Shown here piece after piece: positions 1 through 8,689 of a stretch of DNA of 64,000 bases. The first letter of the stretch is position 1. Every line of letters starts with the position of its first letter. Source of the DNA: Natrinema longum. Lineage in GTDB: Archaea; Halobacteriota; Halobacteria; Halobacteriales; Natrialbaceae. The DNA lies in assembly GCF_017352095.1 (NCBI RefSeq), contig NZ_CP071463.1, positions 2,170,001 through 2,234,000 on the forward strand, given 5' to 3'. A model generated the notes under the pieces. That model was given only the letters and a program-made list of their open reading frames with translations. It had not been told where the DNA came from and did no database searches. The position numbers and the translations under genes are program-made.

Positions 1-456
1 CAGCGCAAACGACACGTCCTCTGTGAGGCCGCGTGCGTCCTCGCAGAGCGACCGGAGGCCGACGATCTCGACGCACTGCTCGAGTGGGCGAGCAGGGCCG
101 ATCACTACCGGTACGAGGCAGACCCCATCGGCTCGATCGCCGGTGTCGGCCCCTCGACGTTCCAGTACCTGCGCCAGCTCGCGGGCGTCGAGACGATCAG
201 ACCCGCCCCACCGGTCGTCGCACTGATCGACCGCATCGACGCCGAACTCGAGTCCTCGCCCCTCGAAACGACGACGGCTCTGTGGACGATCGCGTCCGGC
301 GAGTGGCTGGCGATGACGTCGTCGTACTCGCCACTCGAGATCGACCGGCTCGCGTGGTGGACGGAGACCGACGACGACGAGCGCGAGGCCGTCGCCGACA
401 TCCACGCGCGGTCGATCGACGCAGTAGCCGCCCGGTCGTCGAACTCAGGCGGGTAG
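1..456 (+). CDS. C-terminal part of a helix-hairpin-helix protein (truncated by window edge)
   Basis: Open in frame 1 from the first base to a TAG stop, giving 151 visible residues; the start lies before the window. It contains a helix-hairpin-helix-like stretch (GVGPSTFQYLRQLAGV, about residues 51-66) followed by a segment resembling the region after the HhH in endonuclease III-type glycosylases, but no FeS cysteine cluster is visible. The rest is acidic and alpha-helical. A DNA-binding or glycosylase-like fold is an inference from the HhH alone; otherwise this is a haloarchaeal protein of unknown function. The next 180 bp hold no gene that I can support. Confidence 0.7.
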   Translation, partial: QRKRHVLCEAACVLAERPEADDLDALLEWASRADHYRYEADPIGSIAGVGPSTFQYLRQLAGVETIRPAPPVVALIDRIDAELESSPLETTTALWTIASGEWLAMTSSYSPLEIDRLAWWTETDDDEREAVADIHARSIDAVAARSSNSGG

Positions 457-639
457 CTCCCGGACGAACGGGTCTCGGTCGGTCTCGATCGTGCGGGGCT
501 CCTCACTGGACGGACCCATAGCGATTGGCCCGTCACACGAAACGCCCCGACCGGCTCCTCGAGTCTCGGTTCCGTACTGCGCGGGCCACCGGAGCACTCG
601 ATACGAATGGGCCAGTGAACGGATGAGAACGTAGTCGCT

Positions 640-777
640 CTATTTCGCTTCGTTCGGCCGATCCTCTACACGACACAGTTGTAGTACTTGTCGAACGTGG
701 AAATCCTTCTCCGATGGATCATCGTTCTGTAACGCTTCCTCTAAGTGTGCTCTGCTTTCAGCACTTAGCTCCCCCAT
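640..777 (-). CDS. Small acidic protein, 45 aa
   Basis: Encodes a 45-residue protein beginning MGELSAESRAHLEEAL, rich in Asp, Glu and Arg, probably helical. The start was chosen because a TATA-like box (TTTAAA, about 807-812) lies about 30 nt upstream of the ATG, the spacing of leaderless haloarchaeal transcripts, and the frame has charged haloarchaeal composition throughout. Function unknown. It is divergent from another micro-ORF and shares an AT-rich promoter stretch with it. Confidence 0.55.
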   Translation of the reverse strand: MGELSAESRAHLEEALQNDDPSEKDFHVRQVLQLCRVEDRPNEAK

Positions 778-783
778 TTCGTT

Positions 784-820
784 CTGCGGTATCCGCAGCA
801 AGGGATTTAAAATATTTGAT
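784..820. promoter_or_regulatory. Shared AT-rich promoter with palindrome
   Basis: The stretch 803-820 (TTTAAAATATTT core) is the only AT-rich DNA between two divergent small ORFs and is suitably placed as a TATA box for either. Beside it, 784-798 is a hairpin sequence: CTGCGG, spacer TAT, CCGCAG. On the minus strand this covers the expected transcription start, so it could act as an operator. Seen directly: sequence and spacing. Regulation is inference. Confidence 0.4.
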
Positions 821-838
821 GTCTTTAGCACATATGTT

Positions 839-970
839 ATGGTGATTGCTGATAACGTCACGACGGCGCGATTCGCCTCTTCAGTGGGATTCGGGTCGCT
901 ATTCGACGAGGACGGCGAACAGATGACCGGCGTTCCTGACGGCGAGCGAACCGCCGACCGGCTCGAGTGA
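839..970 (+). CDS. Possible micro-ORF, 43 aa
   Basis: An ATG-to-TGA frame of 43 residues ending in ...DGERTADRLE. It is acidic, has haloarchaeal codon choice and starts about 25 nt after an AT-rich box, so a leaderless transcript is possible. No family is recognised. It could equally be the remnant of a longer gene, since it lies in a gap with a dispersed repeat just downstream. Confidence 0.3.
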   Translation: MVIADNVTTARFASSVGFGSLFDEDGEQMTGVPDGERTADRLE

Positions 971-1071
971 GCGACGCATTTGGGTCTCGTACCAGCCAAA
1001 CCGATTCGCACACCGATCGCATAGCTGTCGGGCGCTCGAGTATGGAGTGACTTTCAGCGGTTACTATCGGT

Positions 1072-1150
1072 CGTCCGATACGGACCGCTGGCAGGCAGTG
1101 CTGGCGACCCCACAGACGGGTCGTGGAGTCGCCGGTAAATCGGGACGGCA
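1072..1150 (+). repeat. Dispersed hairpin repeat, copy 1
   Basis: Member of an intergenic family also found near 14.2, 16.8, 25.6, 39.1 and 56.3 kb. It starts GGACCGCT, then a GGCAGTG-like block, then an inverted pair GGCGAC...GTCGCC with CAC/GTG inside, then CCGGTAAATCG. It lies in the gap before the 3' end of the OsmC gene, which converges on it. Confidence 0.6.
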
Positions 1151-1277
1151 AACCGGTCGATTCTACCGTCTCCAACTCGCCCGGCCCGTCTCGGAGTGGA
1201 ACGCCGTCTCGACGGGCCCTGCGACATCCCCGTCCATCGACTCGCCCTCACGTTCGAGTCGATCCGTATCGAGGGAT

Positions 1278-1904
1278 TCACTCGTCGGTGGTCACCGGGT
1301 AGTCGTCGCCCGCCACCTCGGCGGGCGTGTTGATGGTCAGATCGACGTCCTGGGCGAGGGAGACGAGCGCGTAGACGGGTGCCCGCCGCGCCCATTCGTC
1401 GATCAGATCCCGATCGAGACCCTCGCCGTCGATCTCGACCTCGGCGGTGAGGTTCTCGAAAACCGAGTCAGCCGCCTTGAGTTCCTCGAGACTGAAGAGA
1501 ACCGCTGGATCGAAATCGGTCCCGACGCGCGTCTCGAGGTGGTCGATGTCCACGCCGCTGGCGGCGGCGTTGATGCTGATGCCGACGTTGATACAGGCGG
1601 CGAGCGCCGACAGCGCCACTTCTATCGGTTCCATCCGGTCGGTCGCGCCGATCCACCCACCGGCGTCCAACACTTCCTTCCAGCCCCCGTAGGGAATCGT
1701 GTATTCGCGCGTTTCGCGAGTGATCGTCTCGCCACCGAGGTCGTAGCTGTCGATCTTCGCCAGGCTGTGTGCGGCCGTCCCCTCGTAGGTCGCGGACGCA
1801 CGGAGCCCGAGCTGGACCGCTTCGGGATTCTCGGCGGCGTGTTCGGCGAACCCCTCGAGCGTTTCGAGGTCGGTGCCGTGTGCGGTCTGCTGGGTATCTG
1901 TCAT
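1278..1904 (-). CDS. OsmC-family protein
   Basis: A 208-residue OsmC/Ohr-fold protein. Family members are thiol peroxidases that reduce organic hydroperoxides. The core is recognisable: a glycine-rich first beta half, then EVALSALAACINVG with the first conserved cysteine at Cys104, followed by the helix and strand ISINAAASGVDIDHLETRV. The position where the second redox cysteine is normally found (about residues 172-180, WARRAPVYAL) has none, so two-cysteine peroxidase chemistry may be absent. A 7-bp stem hairpin (GCCAGCG/CGCTGGC, 1920-1939) lies just upstream of the start. Monocistronic; the next gene upstream is a regulator in the same orientation 237 bp away. Confidence 0.88.
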   Translation of the reverse strand: MTDTQQTAHGTDLETLEGFAEHAAENPEAVQLGLRASATYEGTAAHSLAKIDSYDLGGETITRETREYTIPYGGWKEVLDAGGWIGATDRMEPIEVALSALAACINVGISINAAASGVDIDHLETRVGTDFDPAVLFSLEELKAADSVFENLTAEVEIDGEGLDRDLIDEWARRAPVYALVSLAQDVDLTINTPAEVAGDDYPVTTDE

Positions 1905-2140
1905 GTGAGGTGCCTCCCTGCCAGCGACGCTACGCTGGCGAAGATACTGTAGTTACTTCGTGGCAGACCGCCGGGAGCTGCTGTCGTGGCAGTCACTGCA
2001 ACCGTCGCATTCCCCGCGACTCGAGGACGGTCGGGACCGACCGTCTCCCCGCCGACCCCGGTACGACCCCCTCGAACGAGCCGAGGACACAGCGGCCTCC
2101 GCATCAGTCACGTCTAGCAACGAACCTTGTCGTCTCTATT

Positions 2141-2953
2141 CTACTGAGGGTCGACCGGCTGTGCCTCTGCTGTGTACGTTTCGAACACCGACTGCGCCCA
2201 CTCGCGGACAGCCGCCGCGTCGGTGTCGATCAATGCCTGAACCGTCCCGCTGTCCCGTTCGTAACAGCTGATGGCGACGCGCTCGTCGAGGACGCTGATC
2301 CCGTGTGATGGAAGGTCGTCGTGTTCTAACACCGTGAAATTGTCCCGTTGCATCATCTCTCCACTGCGCTCCGGGTACGTCGAAAGGAAATACGTGTGGC
2401 TGTGTGGTCTGCCCACCAGAACGACGTCCACTCCCGCATCGACCTGGTGCCAAAGCACGTCGAAGCAGGGCTCCATCAGGGCAATTTCGGGACGAACGAA
2501 TCGAAGTTCGTCCGTCCCCTCGAGCAGTGACTCGAATCGGTTCACCGGGCGGTAGGGCGCATCGGGGTCGGCGACTGTGACGGTCATGGCCGCCCACGTC
2601 TCGAGGGGGTACTCGCTGACCACGTCGGGGAGCCAGTGCCAGACGTCACGCAATTTCCGCTCCGTTTCCACCCGTTCGATCAGGTCCACCATCCCCGACG
2701 CGATCACTTCACCCAGCGGTGTTGCCGTATACTGGTAGCTGTCTTTGCGGATCCAGATGCGGTCTTCGAACTCGTCTAACGTCCGCCGTATCGTGGAGGA
2801 CGACACACCGGTCAACTCGCAGAGTTCGGAGCGACTTCGAGGGCGCTCCGTCAGTGCGACGAGCGCCGGAACGCGATGGTGGGACCGGGCGAGATACGCG
2901 ATGTCGTCGATTGGTGACCCTGGTGCTTGGTATGGTATGGTGCCACTTGCCAT
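2141..2953 (-). CDS. FilR1-type winged-helix transcriptional regulator
   Basis: A 270-residue regulator. Residues about 30-95 form an ArsR/MarR-like winged helix (RSRSELCELTGVSSSTIRRT as recognition region). The rest resembles the middle and C-terminal ligand domain of methanogenesis regulator FilR1-like proteins, which are abundant in haloarchaea (VDVVLVGRPHSHTYFLSTYPE, DDLPSHGISVLDERVAISCYE). Such proteins bind promoter DNA, with an unknown ligand in the C-terminal domain. It stands alone, so its targets cannot be inferred. Start taken at the first ATG of the conserved reading frame. Confidence 0.85.
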   Translation of the reverse strand: MASGTIPYQAPGSPIDDIAYLARSHHRVPALVALTERPRSRSELCELTGVSSSTIRRTLDEFEDRIWIRKDSYQYTATPLGEVIASGMVDLIERVETERKLRDVWHWLPDVVSEYPLETWAAMTVTVADPDAPYRPVNRFESLLEGTDELRFVRPEIALMEPCFDVLWHQVDAGVDVVLVGRPHSHTYFLSTYPERSGEMMQRDNFTVLEHDDLPSHGISVLDERVAISCYERDSGTVQALIDTDAAAVREWAQSVFETYTAEAQPVDPQ

Positions 2954-3146
2954 ATTTGGAGTACGTGAACAAGTGTGAAAACGATTCGTCTTTCTCGTGC
3001 GACGAGCAATCGTGGATCAGCCGTATCATCTGCACTCTATTGGTCTTGAGGCTTCAACACGGCGTTCAGAGGTGAGACGCGACGGTTTGAGCACCTCCAA
3101 AGACGGCGCGGACCTGCTGTGCTGTCACCTCTCTCAGCCGAGTCGC

Positions 3147-3256
3147 GCGTCGGAGATCCGCACCCGACTACGGATCCCCTCTCACTCGAGTTCGGACTCG
3201 AGGGCGATCCGCCGATCCATGTGTGGACCGTCCACCACGAACGTCTCGGAACCACC
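3147..3256 (-). pseudogene. Duplicated, decayed 3' end of dph6
   Basis: Downstream of dph6 the last ~110 bp of that gene recur in the same orientation. The copy translates as ETFVVDGPHMDRRIALESE, nearly identical to the gene, then diverges. A TGG codon of the gene is TGA here (stop at 3182-3184), and several third-base and amino-acid changes follow, while VRI.DA of the true C-terminus is still readable. No start codon or body precedes it, so this is a 3' fragment, not a gene. See the element that separates it from dph6. Confidence 0.85.
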
Positions 3257-3363
3257 TTTTTCCGCTCGGGTTCGGTCACTTCGTTCCCTCACCCATCGCG
3301 CAAAAATCTGGACCAAAAAATCCCGCTCGTTCGCCGCGCCCTCGCTCACTCGCGGTACGCCAC
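3257..3363 (-). repeat. Spacer element with TTTTTGCGCGA and CCGAGCGGAAAAAG cores, copy A
   Basis: Between the dph6 stop and its duplicated tail, reading on the minus strand, lie a T-run, GATTTTTGCGCGA, a short inverted GCGA/TCGC-type region with GAACGAAGTGACC, then CCGAGCGGAAAAAG directly abutting the tail copy. The same order of motifs separates the M29 aminopeptidase gene from its duplicated tail (55.4-55.56 kb). Nothing here looks coding. Confidence 0.7.
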
Positions 3364-4092
3364 CTACGCTTCGAGGTGCGCGTCCGTGATCCGCACTCGT
3401 CCCCGCGTCCCCTCCCATTCGGGTTCGGACTCGAGGGCGATCCGCCGATCCATGTGTGGACCATCCACCACGAACGTCTCGAACTCGCCACCCTCTCCCA
3501 GGATGTGGACGCCGTACTTCTCGTGGAGCGTCTCGAGTTCCGCGATCGCTTCTCGATCGAGGGTTCGACCGAGCCAGGATTCGTCCAGGCCGTGAGCGGC
3601 GACCTGTATGATCTCGATCTCGAAGCCGGCCTCGAGCATCGCGTCGGCCAGTTCCGCGGGGTCTTCCTGCCAGAGCGGAGCGAAGAGATCACAGCCCAGC
3701 CGGTCACACATCCCCTGGATGCGGCTCGTCTGGTACTCGCTCTCGACGGCTCCCGCGGTGACGCCCGCGATGCCCCCCAGGAGGTCGCGATCGAGGGCCT
3801 CGAGGGCGACCTCGAGGGGCTCGAGTTCGTCGTCGCCCTGCACGCTCGAGTCGGTGGCCGTGTCGGCCGCGAAGTCGTCGGGTTCGACGTCGACCAGTTC
3901 GATGCCGATGCTTTCGGCCGCCAGCGCGGCCAGCTCGGTCGCGGGGACGTGATACATGTACGAGTCGCCTGCGGGATGGACAGTGACCAGTCGCTCGACT
4001 GGCAGCCCCTGCTCGAGGGCCTGATACAGCGCCCACGACGAGTCCTTGCCGCCCGAAAAGAGGCTCACCCACGCGCCGTCTGCATCGCTCAT
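3364..4092 (-). CDS. dph6: Diphthine--ammonia ligase
   Basis: A 242-residue adenine-nucleotide alpha-hydrolase-like enzyme that performs the last step of diphthamide synthesis on elongation factor 2, amidating diphthine with ATP and ammonium. The PP-loop SGGKDSS is at residues 13-19. The family block TAGAVESEYQTSRIQGMCDRLGCDLFAPLWQEDP follows in pieces around residues 125-160, and the tail EGGEFETFVVDGP is typical of Dph6 proteins. Length fits the archaeal family. The last ~110 bp are duplicated downstream. A DUF373 gene follows upstream in the same direction with a 48-bp gap, so the two may be co-transcribed. Confidence 0.92.
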   Translation of the reverse strand: MSDADGAWVSLFSGGKDSSWALYQALEQGLPVERLVTVHPAGDSYMYHVPATELAALAAESIGIELVDVEPDDFAADTATDSSVQGDDELEPLEVALEALDRDLLGGIAGVTAGAVESEYQTSRIQGMCDRLGCDLFAPLWQEDPAELADAMLEAGFEIEIIQVAAHGLDESWLGRTLDREAIAELETLHEKYGVHILGEGGEFETFVVDGPHMDRRIALESEPEWEGTRGRVRITDAHLEA

Positions 4093-4140
4093 GGTCGGAG
4101 GTCGCGGAGGAGGGGTAAATGGGTACCGAGTCGGGCGAGC

Positions 4141-5352
4141 TTACCGGGTCCGCTCTTCGGAGGCGTCGGGGTTCGTGTCGGCCCCGCCGTCGGTGAGCTC
4201 CGGGTCCGATCCGCCGTCGGTCCGATCGGCAGCGTCGCTCGAGCCGCTGACGGCGGCGGCGACCCGTGCCCCGACGAGGCTGATGACGATCGCGCTGACG
4301 ACGAACAGCGCGAGTCGTTCGCCGGTTCCCATCACGAACCGCTCGTTCGAGAAGATGAGGAACTCGTTGGCCGGGACGACGAACTGACCGATGACGTCCT
4401 GTTGCTCGAGGAAGTACGCGGAGAACCCACGGACGACCAGACTGACGGCGACGACGATGAACGGGAGGTTGAGGAACGAGCTTCGGATCGGGTCGTCGCG
4501 GATCGCCTCGTCGAGCAGGCGGCCGGCGCTGGCGGTCAGTGCGGCCATCGCCAACCATGGGATGCTGTCGTACGCGAACTGCATCGCCGGAATCACGACG
4601 CCGGGGGTCTCGCCGAGAGTCGAGACGCCCAGCGCGCCCACGAACAGGCCGACGAACGTGAGTCCGGCCGCGACTACGTAGGTCACGACCGATACCTGTC
4701 CGGAGTACAGCGATTCTCGCGTCTGGCGGGCGAGCCTGGTCAGGAGTTCGTCGACGTTGAACCCCTTGTAAAGAAGGAACAGGCCGATGACCGTCGTGAT
4801 CGCGGCGGCCCCTTCGGCGGGTCCGACGGTCGTCGCGAGTAGGGGGAAGACCAGCAACGTCAGTCCGATCGGAATCAACACCGTCTGGCGGAGCTCCTCG
4901 TCCGCGAGGAACTGCTTGAGGAGGTAGTACGTCGACTCGATATCGCGAGCCTGGCGGACCACGACCCGATCGACGGAGTCGACGCGAACGCGGCTCTCGA
5001 CGATCGGAATCAGCCGCTCGTCCTCGGCGCTGTCGGTCACGACGACCGCCGAGTCCGGCTCGTGGTCGGCGATGAGGTCGTCGAGTTGCTCGGCGACGGC
5101 CCGATCGGCCGACACCATCGACTCGTGGTCGCCCGAGACGACCGCGACGACGACCTCCTCGTTTTCGTCGCGGAGGTTCTGGGCGACCCGCAGCGACTCG
5201 AGTAACGTGTTGACCCCGGAGTCTTCCGGATCCGCGAGGCCGACGTCGGTTACGAGCGCGCGGACTGCCTCCCAGCCGACGACCGGCGAACGGAGACCGG
5301 TCTTGCGGCCCACGTCGTCGGTCCGGTCGAGGCAGACGACCAGCGTTGTCAC
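4141..5352 (-). CDS. DUF373 family membrane protein
   Basis: A 403-residue archaeal DUF373 protein. The cytosolic N-terminus TLVVCLDRTDDVGRK and the block VAVVSGDHE are characteristic; the C-terminal half carries about six hydrophobic helices and ends in an acidic tail. Function is unknown; the N-terminal half resembles a nucleotide-binding alpha/beta domain. I chose the GTG at 5352 (protein beginning MTTLVVCLDRTDD) rather than an upstream ATG, because a TTTTAT box lies about 26-33 nt before it and the upstream extension is low-complexity and unlike the family. Confidence 0.88.
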   Translation of the reverse strand: MTTLVVCLDRTDDVGRKTGLRSPVVGWEAVRALVTDVGLADPEDSGVNTLLESLRVAQNLRDENEEVVVAVVSGDHESMVSADRAVAEQLDDLIADHEPDSAVVVTDSAEDERLIPIVESRVRVDSVDRVVVRQARDIESTYYLLKQFLADEELRQTVLIPIGLTLLVFPLLATTVGPAEGAAAITTVIGLFLLYKGFNVDELLTRLARQTRESLYSGQVSVVTYVVAAGLTFVGLFVGALGVSTLGETPGVVIPAMQFAYDSIPWLAMAALTASAGRLLDEAIRDDPIRSSFLNLPFIVVAVSLVVRGFSAYFLEQQDVIGQFVVPANEFLIFSNERFVMGTGERLALFVVSAIVISLVGARVAAAVSGSSDAADRTDGGSDPELTDGGADTNPDASEERTR

Positions 5353-5464
5353 GGATAGGGATTGGACCCTCTGCAACGATAAAACCACGTACTCGGGAGG
5401 CGGAGCCACTCCGTTCGGGCGTCGCCTCGATCCAGTCCGACCGCCGGGCGGTGGCACCGATCCG

Positions 5465-6469
5465 CTACGTTCGAAGCCGAAACTCCCGGTCGCCGGCGAC
5501 GCCAGCGATTCCGGCTCCGAAGGCGTACGCGACCCGTTGGGCACCGGTTCCGACGCGAGCCATCAGCGGCCGTTCGGGCTCGAACGCTTCGACGGTAACC
5601 TCGTCCGTGTCGAGTCGATCGGCGAGTTCGGCCTCGATCTCCCGGCGGGTACCGAGCTGATCGACCAGTCCCATGTCGGCGGCCTCCTCGCCGAGGTAGA
5701 TCCGGGCCTCGGTGTCGCGGACGAACTCCGGCTCCAGATCGCGACCGTCGCTGACCCGTTCGACGAACGTCTCGTAATAGTCGTCGATCACTCCCTGCAG
5801 GTACTCGCGTTCCTCCTCCTCGAGTTCCTTCAACGGGGTGCCGGCGTCCTTGAACTCGCCGGCGGCGAAGCGCTCGTAGGAGAGGCCGACCTTCTCGGCG
5901 AGGTCGCTGGCGTTGACCCGGGAGCCGATGACGCCGATCGAGCCGACGATCGATCCCTCGCGGGCCCAGAGCTCGTCGCAGCCGCTGGCGATCCAGTAGC
6001 CACCGCTGGCACAGACGTCGGTCGCGTAGGCGACGGTCGGCCCGTCGAAGCGCTCGGCGGCCAGACGAATGTCGTCGCTGGGAACGACCTCGCCGCCGGG
6101 CGTGTTCAGCTTCACCAACAGCGCTCGCACGTTGTCGTCGTCGTTCGCGCGATCGATCTGTTCGACGACGTCGTCGGCCGGCGTCGACCCCGGACTCGTG
6201 GGCAGTCGGCCGCCGCCGCCGTCTCGGCTGATCGGCCCCTCGACGGCGACCTCCGCGACGTCGTAGGTCGGAAACAGCGAGTCCGCGATGTTGCTCGCGA
6301 ACCGCACGCCAACGAGGGCGACGGCGATCGCGACCAGTACGCCGAACAGGTCCGTCAGCGTCTCCGGGTAGACGACGAAAAGGGCGATTGCGACCACCGC
6401 GGAGGCGAGCCCACCGAGGCCGACCGTCAGGAGTCGATCTATCCCGCCGCTACTGACCACGGACAGCAC
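5465..6469 (-). CDS. sppA: Signal peptide peptidase SppA (family S49)
   Basis: A 334-residue membrane-anchored serine protease that degrades released signal peptides and membrane proteins. Two hydrophobic segments occupy about residues 12-57. The S49 domain follows: LLVKLNTPGGEV around 118-128, catalytic Ser155 in CASGGYWIASG, and the dyad lysine, probably Lys207, in GEFKDAGTPLK. This is the short archaeal/Bacillus form with one S49 repeat. It precedes the DUF373 gene in the same direction with a 112-bp gap. Confidence 0.92.
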   Translation of the reverse strand: MLSVVSSGGIDRLLTVGLGGLASAVVAIALFVVYPETLTDLFGVLVAIAVALVGVRFASNIADSLFPTYDVAEVAVEGPISRDGGGGRLPTSPGSTPADDVVEQIDRANDDDNVRALLVKLNTPGGEVVPSDDIRLAAERFDGPTVAYATDVCASGGYWIASGCDELWAREGSIVGSIGVIGSRVNASDLAEKVGLSYERFAAGEFKDAGTPLKELEEEEREYLQGVIDDYYETFVERVSDGRDLEPEFVRDTEARIYLGEEAADMGLVDQLGTRREIEAELADRLDTDEVTVEAFEPERPLMARVGTGAQRVAYAFGAGIAGVAGDREFRLRT

Positions 6470-6613
6470 CTCGAGTCATATCGGAACCTGGGGGCGGTTC
6501 CGGTTAAGGGTTGACGTTCCGAGAGGAGTCACGGACGGTCGCTGCGATCCGAGTCGAGGTGTCCGCTCTTTTCGCTCGGAGACGGCTCTCTGATCACTGT
6601 GTCCCGGAGACGG

Positions 6614-7999
6614 TCACCGTGACTCGGATCGGGACCCACCGTCTGTCTGGGCCGACCGCGTCGGATCCCCCTCCGCAACCGGGTTCGTATCCGTCGGTTC
6701 CGCCCGGTCGTCGCTCTCGACGACGGTCCCGTCCTCGATCTCGATCTCGGTTTCGGTCGGGGAGTCCGAATCGGATTGGGTCTCGAGCCACGCTCGCACG
6801 AGGTTCACGCCGTCCTGGAAAAACGGCACCGGGTCGGCGGCGGACGCGTAATCGAATCGTGGGTGTCGAAGGAGCGACGTGGCGACCTCGCGGGCGGCGG
6901 TGCCCAGCGAGGGCCGGTCGACGAGCGGGTACTCCTCGGTCGCCACGCTGTGGAGATAGCTGAGTTCCCCCCGGAGGAGGTGGCCGCCCATGCCGACCGC
7001 GTACGTCGGGCCCGTTTCGATCCGTTCGCCCGTCGCGAGCTGCCAGTAGTAGTGGGGGAAATCCGCGCCCGCCCGGACGGAAAACGGCAGCGACGACCAG
7101 AATCGTGGGTTGATCTCCATCAGCTTGAACTCGCCGTCCGCGGGATCGCGCAGGAACTCGACCATCGCGAGGCCGTGCCACTCGAGTTCGCCTAGGAGCG
7201 CCCGCCCGGCGGTCTCGAGGGCGGGAACGTGGATCGACTCCCGGTAGGCGCTTGGCCCGCCACAGTACTTCCAGCCCCGGCGCTGGCAGTGCTGAAAGGT
7301 CGCGACCGGTTCGCCGTGGTCGTAGAGGGCGAAGAATCCGAACTCCCGTACGTCGGGGATCCGTTCCTGGACGAGCGGGGTGTGTCCCCGCCGGTCCCGC
7401 ATTGCCTGTGGGTCCGGTCGCGTCCCCGGCTGCTGGTACTCCGTCGAGCCGATTTCGGCGTCGTCGAACTGCGAACCGAGATAGGCGGGAGCAGCCACGG
7501 TGTAGCGTGGTTTCACGATCGTTTCCCGGTCCCAGTCGTCCCACTGGTCGAGGAGGGCGGTCTCGGGAGCGCCGACGCCGGCCGCGCTGGCGGCCTCGAA
7601 GAGTTCGACTCGATCCTGGACCCGTCGGAGCGTCTCGAACTCCGGCCAGGGGGTCGCGATCTCGGCGTCGAAGGCCTCCTTTCGGTTCGCGAGAACGTAG
7701 ACGTCTTCCTCCCGGACTGGGATGATCGTCCGAACGTCGGGTCGCTCTGCCAGCGAGAGCAACGCGTCGCCGTACGCGACGAGATCCGTTTCGGGGTCGG
7801 GGAGACTGACGAACTCGTCACGGTAGGTCGAGGCGGCTGCCGGAGTCGACCGTGACTCGGAGCCGACGATGGTTCGGACGCCACGCGGTCGAAGCGAGCG
7901 GAGACAGGCGACGGTACTCGGCGCGTCGATTCCAGGTACGACCACGCCAGCCTCGCCCCTGTGACGTTGCATGAACGACAACTGGGTATCGTCTCGCAT
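6614..7999 (-). CDS. ATP-grasp domain ligase
   Basis: A 461-residue ATP-grasp enzyme of the carbamoyl-phosphate-synthase-like group; the substrate is not predictable. It begins with a Rossmann-like pre-ATP-grasp domain (GVVVPGIDAPSTVACLRSL), continues with the ATP-binding lobe (ETIVKPRYTVAAP, PLVQERIPDVREFGFFALYD) and contains the metal-binding MEINPRFWSS typical of the superfamily. The C-terminal 60 residues are an acidic, Ser/Thr-rich tail. I start at the ATG at 7999; the frame stays open upstream, but that extension is Arg/Gly-rich and unlike the family. A TATA-like GATATAAC near 8089 would give a short leader. Confidence 0.82.
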   Translation of the reverse strand: MRDDTQLSFMQRHRGEAGVVVPGIDAPSTVACLRSLRPRGVRTIVGSESRSTPAAASTYRDEFVSLPDPETDLVAYGDALLSLAERPDVRTIIPVREEDVYVLANRKEAFDAEIATPWPEFETLRRVQDRVELFEAASAAGVGAPETALLDQWDDWDRETIVKPRYTVAAPAYLGSQFDDAEIGSTEYQQPGTRPDPQAMRDRRGHTPLVQERIPDVREFGFFALYDHGEPVATFQHCQRRGWKYCGGPSAYRESIHVPALETAGRALLGELEWHGLAMVEFLRDPADGEFKLMEINPRFWSSLPFSVRAGADFPHYYWQLATGERIETGPTYAVGMGGHLLRGELSYLHSVATEEYPLVDRPSLGTAAREVATSLLRHPRFDYASAADPVPFFQDGVNLVRAWLETQSDSDSPTETEIEIEDGTVVESDDRAEPTDTNPVAEGDPTRSAQTDGGSRSESR

Positions 8000-8263
8000 T
8001 GTTATGGATCGGCTACGCGATGCGATCCCTCGGCGTTCGCCGGCCGTCCCCATCGCCGGCCGGACGTTTCGTACACGGCTCGTTATATCCGCTCGCGGTC
8101 CACCACCGGGAATCGTCGCCCGTCCACGCCCCCCGCAATCGGGGTTCGCATCGCGTACACCGCAGTAGGTGGCGATTACTGGCTCGCGGAGGATGGCTCC
8201 GGGCTGTTCAGATCGTCGCTCTCCGGTCGACGGCACCCGGACGGCCGACGCCGCGCTGGCGAG

Positions 8264-8689
8264 TCAGGGAGCCCCGTCCGCGATCACGTACTGGACGTGG
8301 ACGAACTCCTCGAAGGACATGGGTGCTCGCCCTTCGATCTTCTGTTGGATCTCCTTGGCGTCCAGGTCGATCTCGAGGTAGCTCTCGACCGCATCCACGT
8401 CGAGAACGGCGGTCGACATCCCCAACAGCAGGTGCTCGAGCGCCATCGTGACGATCGTTTCCGAATCGGGTTCGCCCTCGCCCAGCGCCTGGAGCTGGGC
8501 CGCCTCGGTCACGGTCAGGTCGGGCGAGTCACCGGCGAGTAGTGCCTCGAGCGTGTCCCCCTCGAGATCGGTTTCGGCTGCGACAGTCTCGGGGCTGTGG
8601 CGGTCGACGATCGTTTCGAATTCGTCCTCGTACTCGGACCGGAGTTCGGCGGGCGAGTCGGGGACGGTCATCCGTTGTTCGTAGAACAT
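8264..8689 (-). CDS. DUF5791 family protein
   Basis: A 141-residue acidic, helical protein beginning MFYEQRMTVPDSPAEL, the pattern I associate with haloarchaeal DUF5791. No catalytic motif is visible; function unknown. The ATG at 8671 is an alternative start. It is transcribed divergently from the CetZ gene across a 165-bp gap, so the two promoters face away from each other. Confidence 0.75.
   Translation of the reverse strand: MFYEQRMTVPDSPAELRSEYEDEFETIVDRHSPETVAAETDLEGDTLEALLAGDSPDLTVTEAAQLQALGEGEPDSETIVTMALEHLLLGMSTAVLDVDAVESYLEIDLDAKEIQQKIEGRAPMSFEEFVHVQYVIADGAP

Noticed and set aside
3223-4842. A 539-codon open frame on the plus strand over dph6 and DUF373
   Set aside because: It is the complement of two well-supported minus-strand genes; GC-rich haloarchaeal DNA keeps antisense frames open. 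Its composition is Arg/Asp/Gly-rich without any domain.
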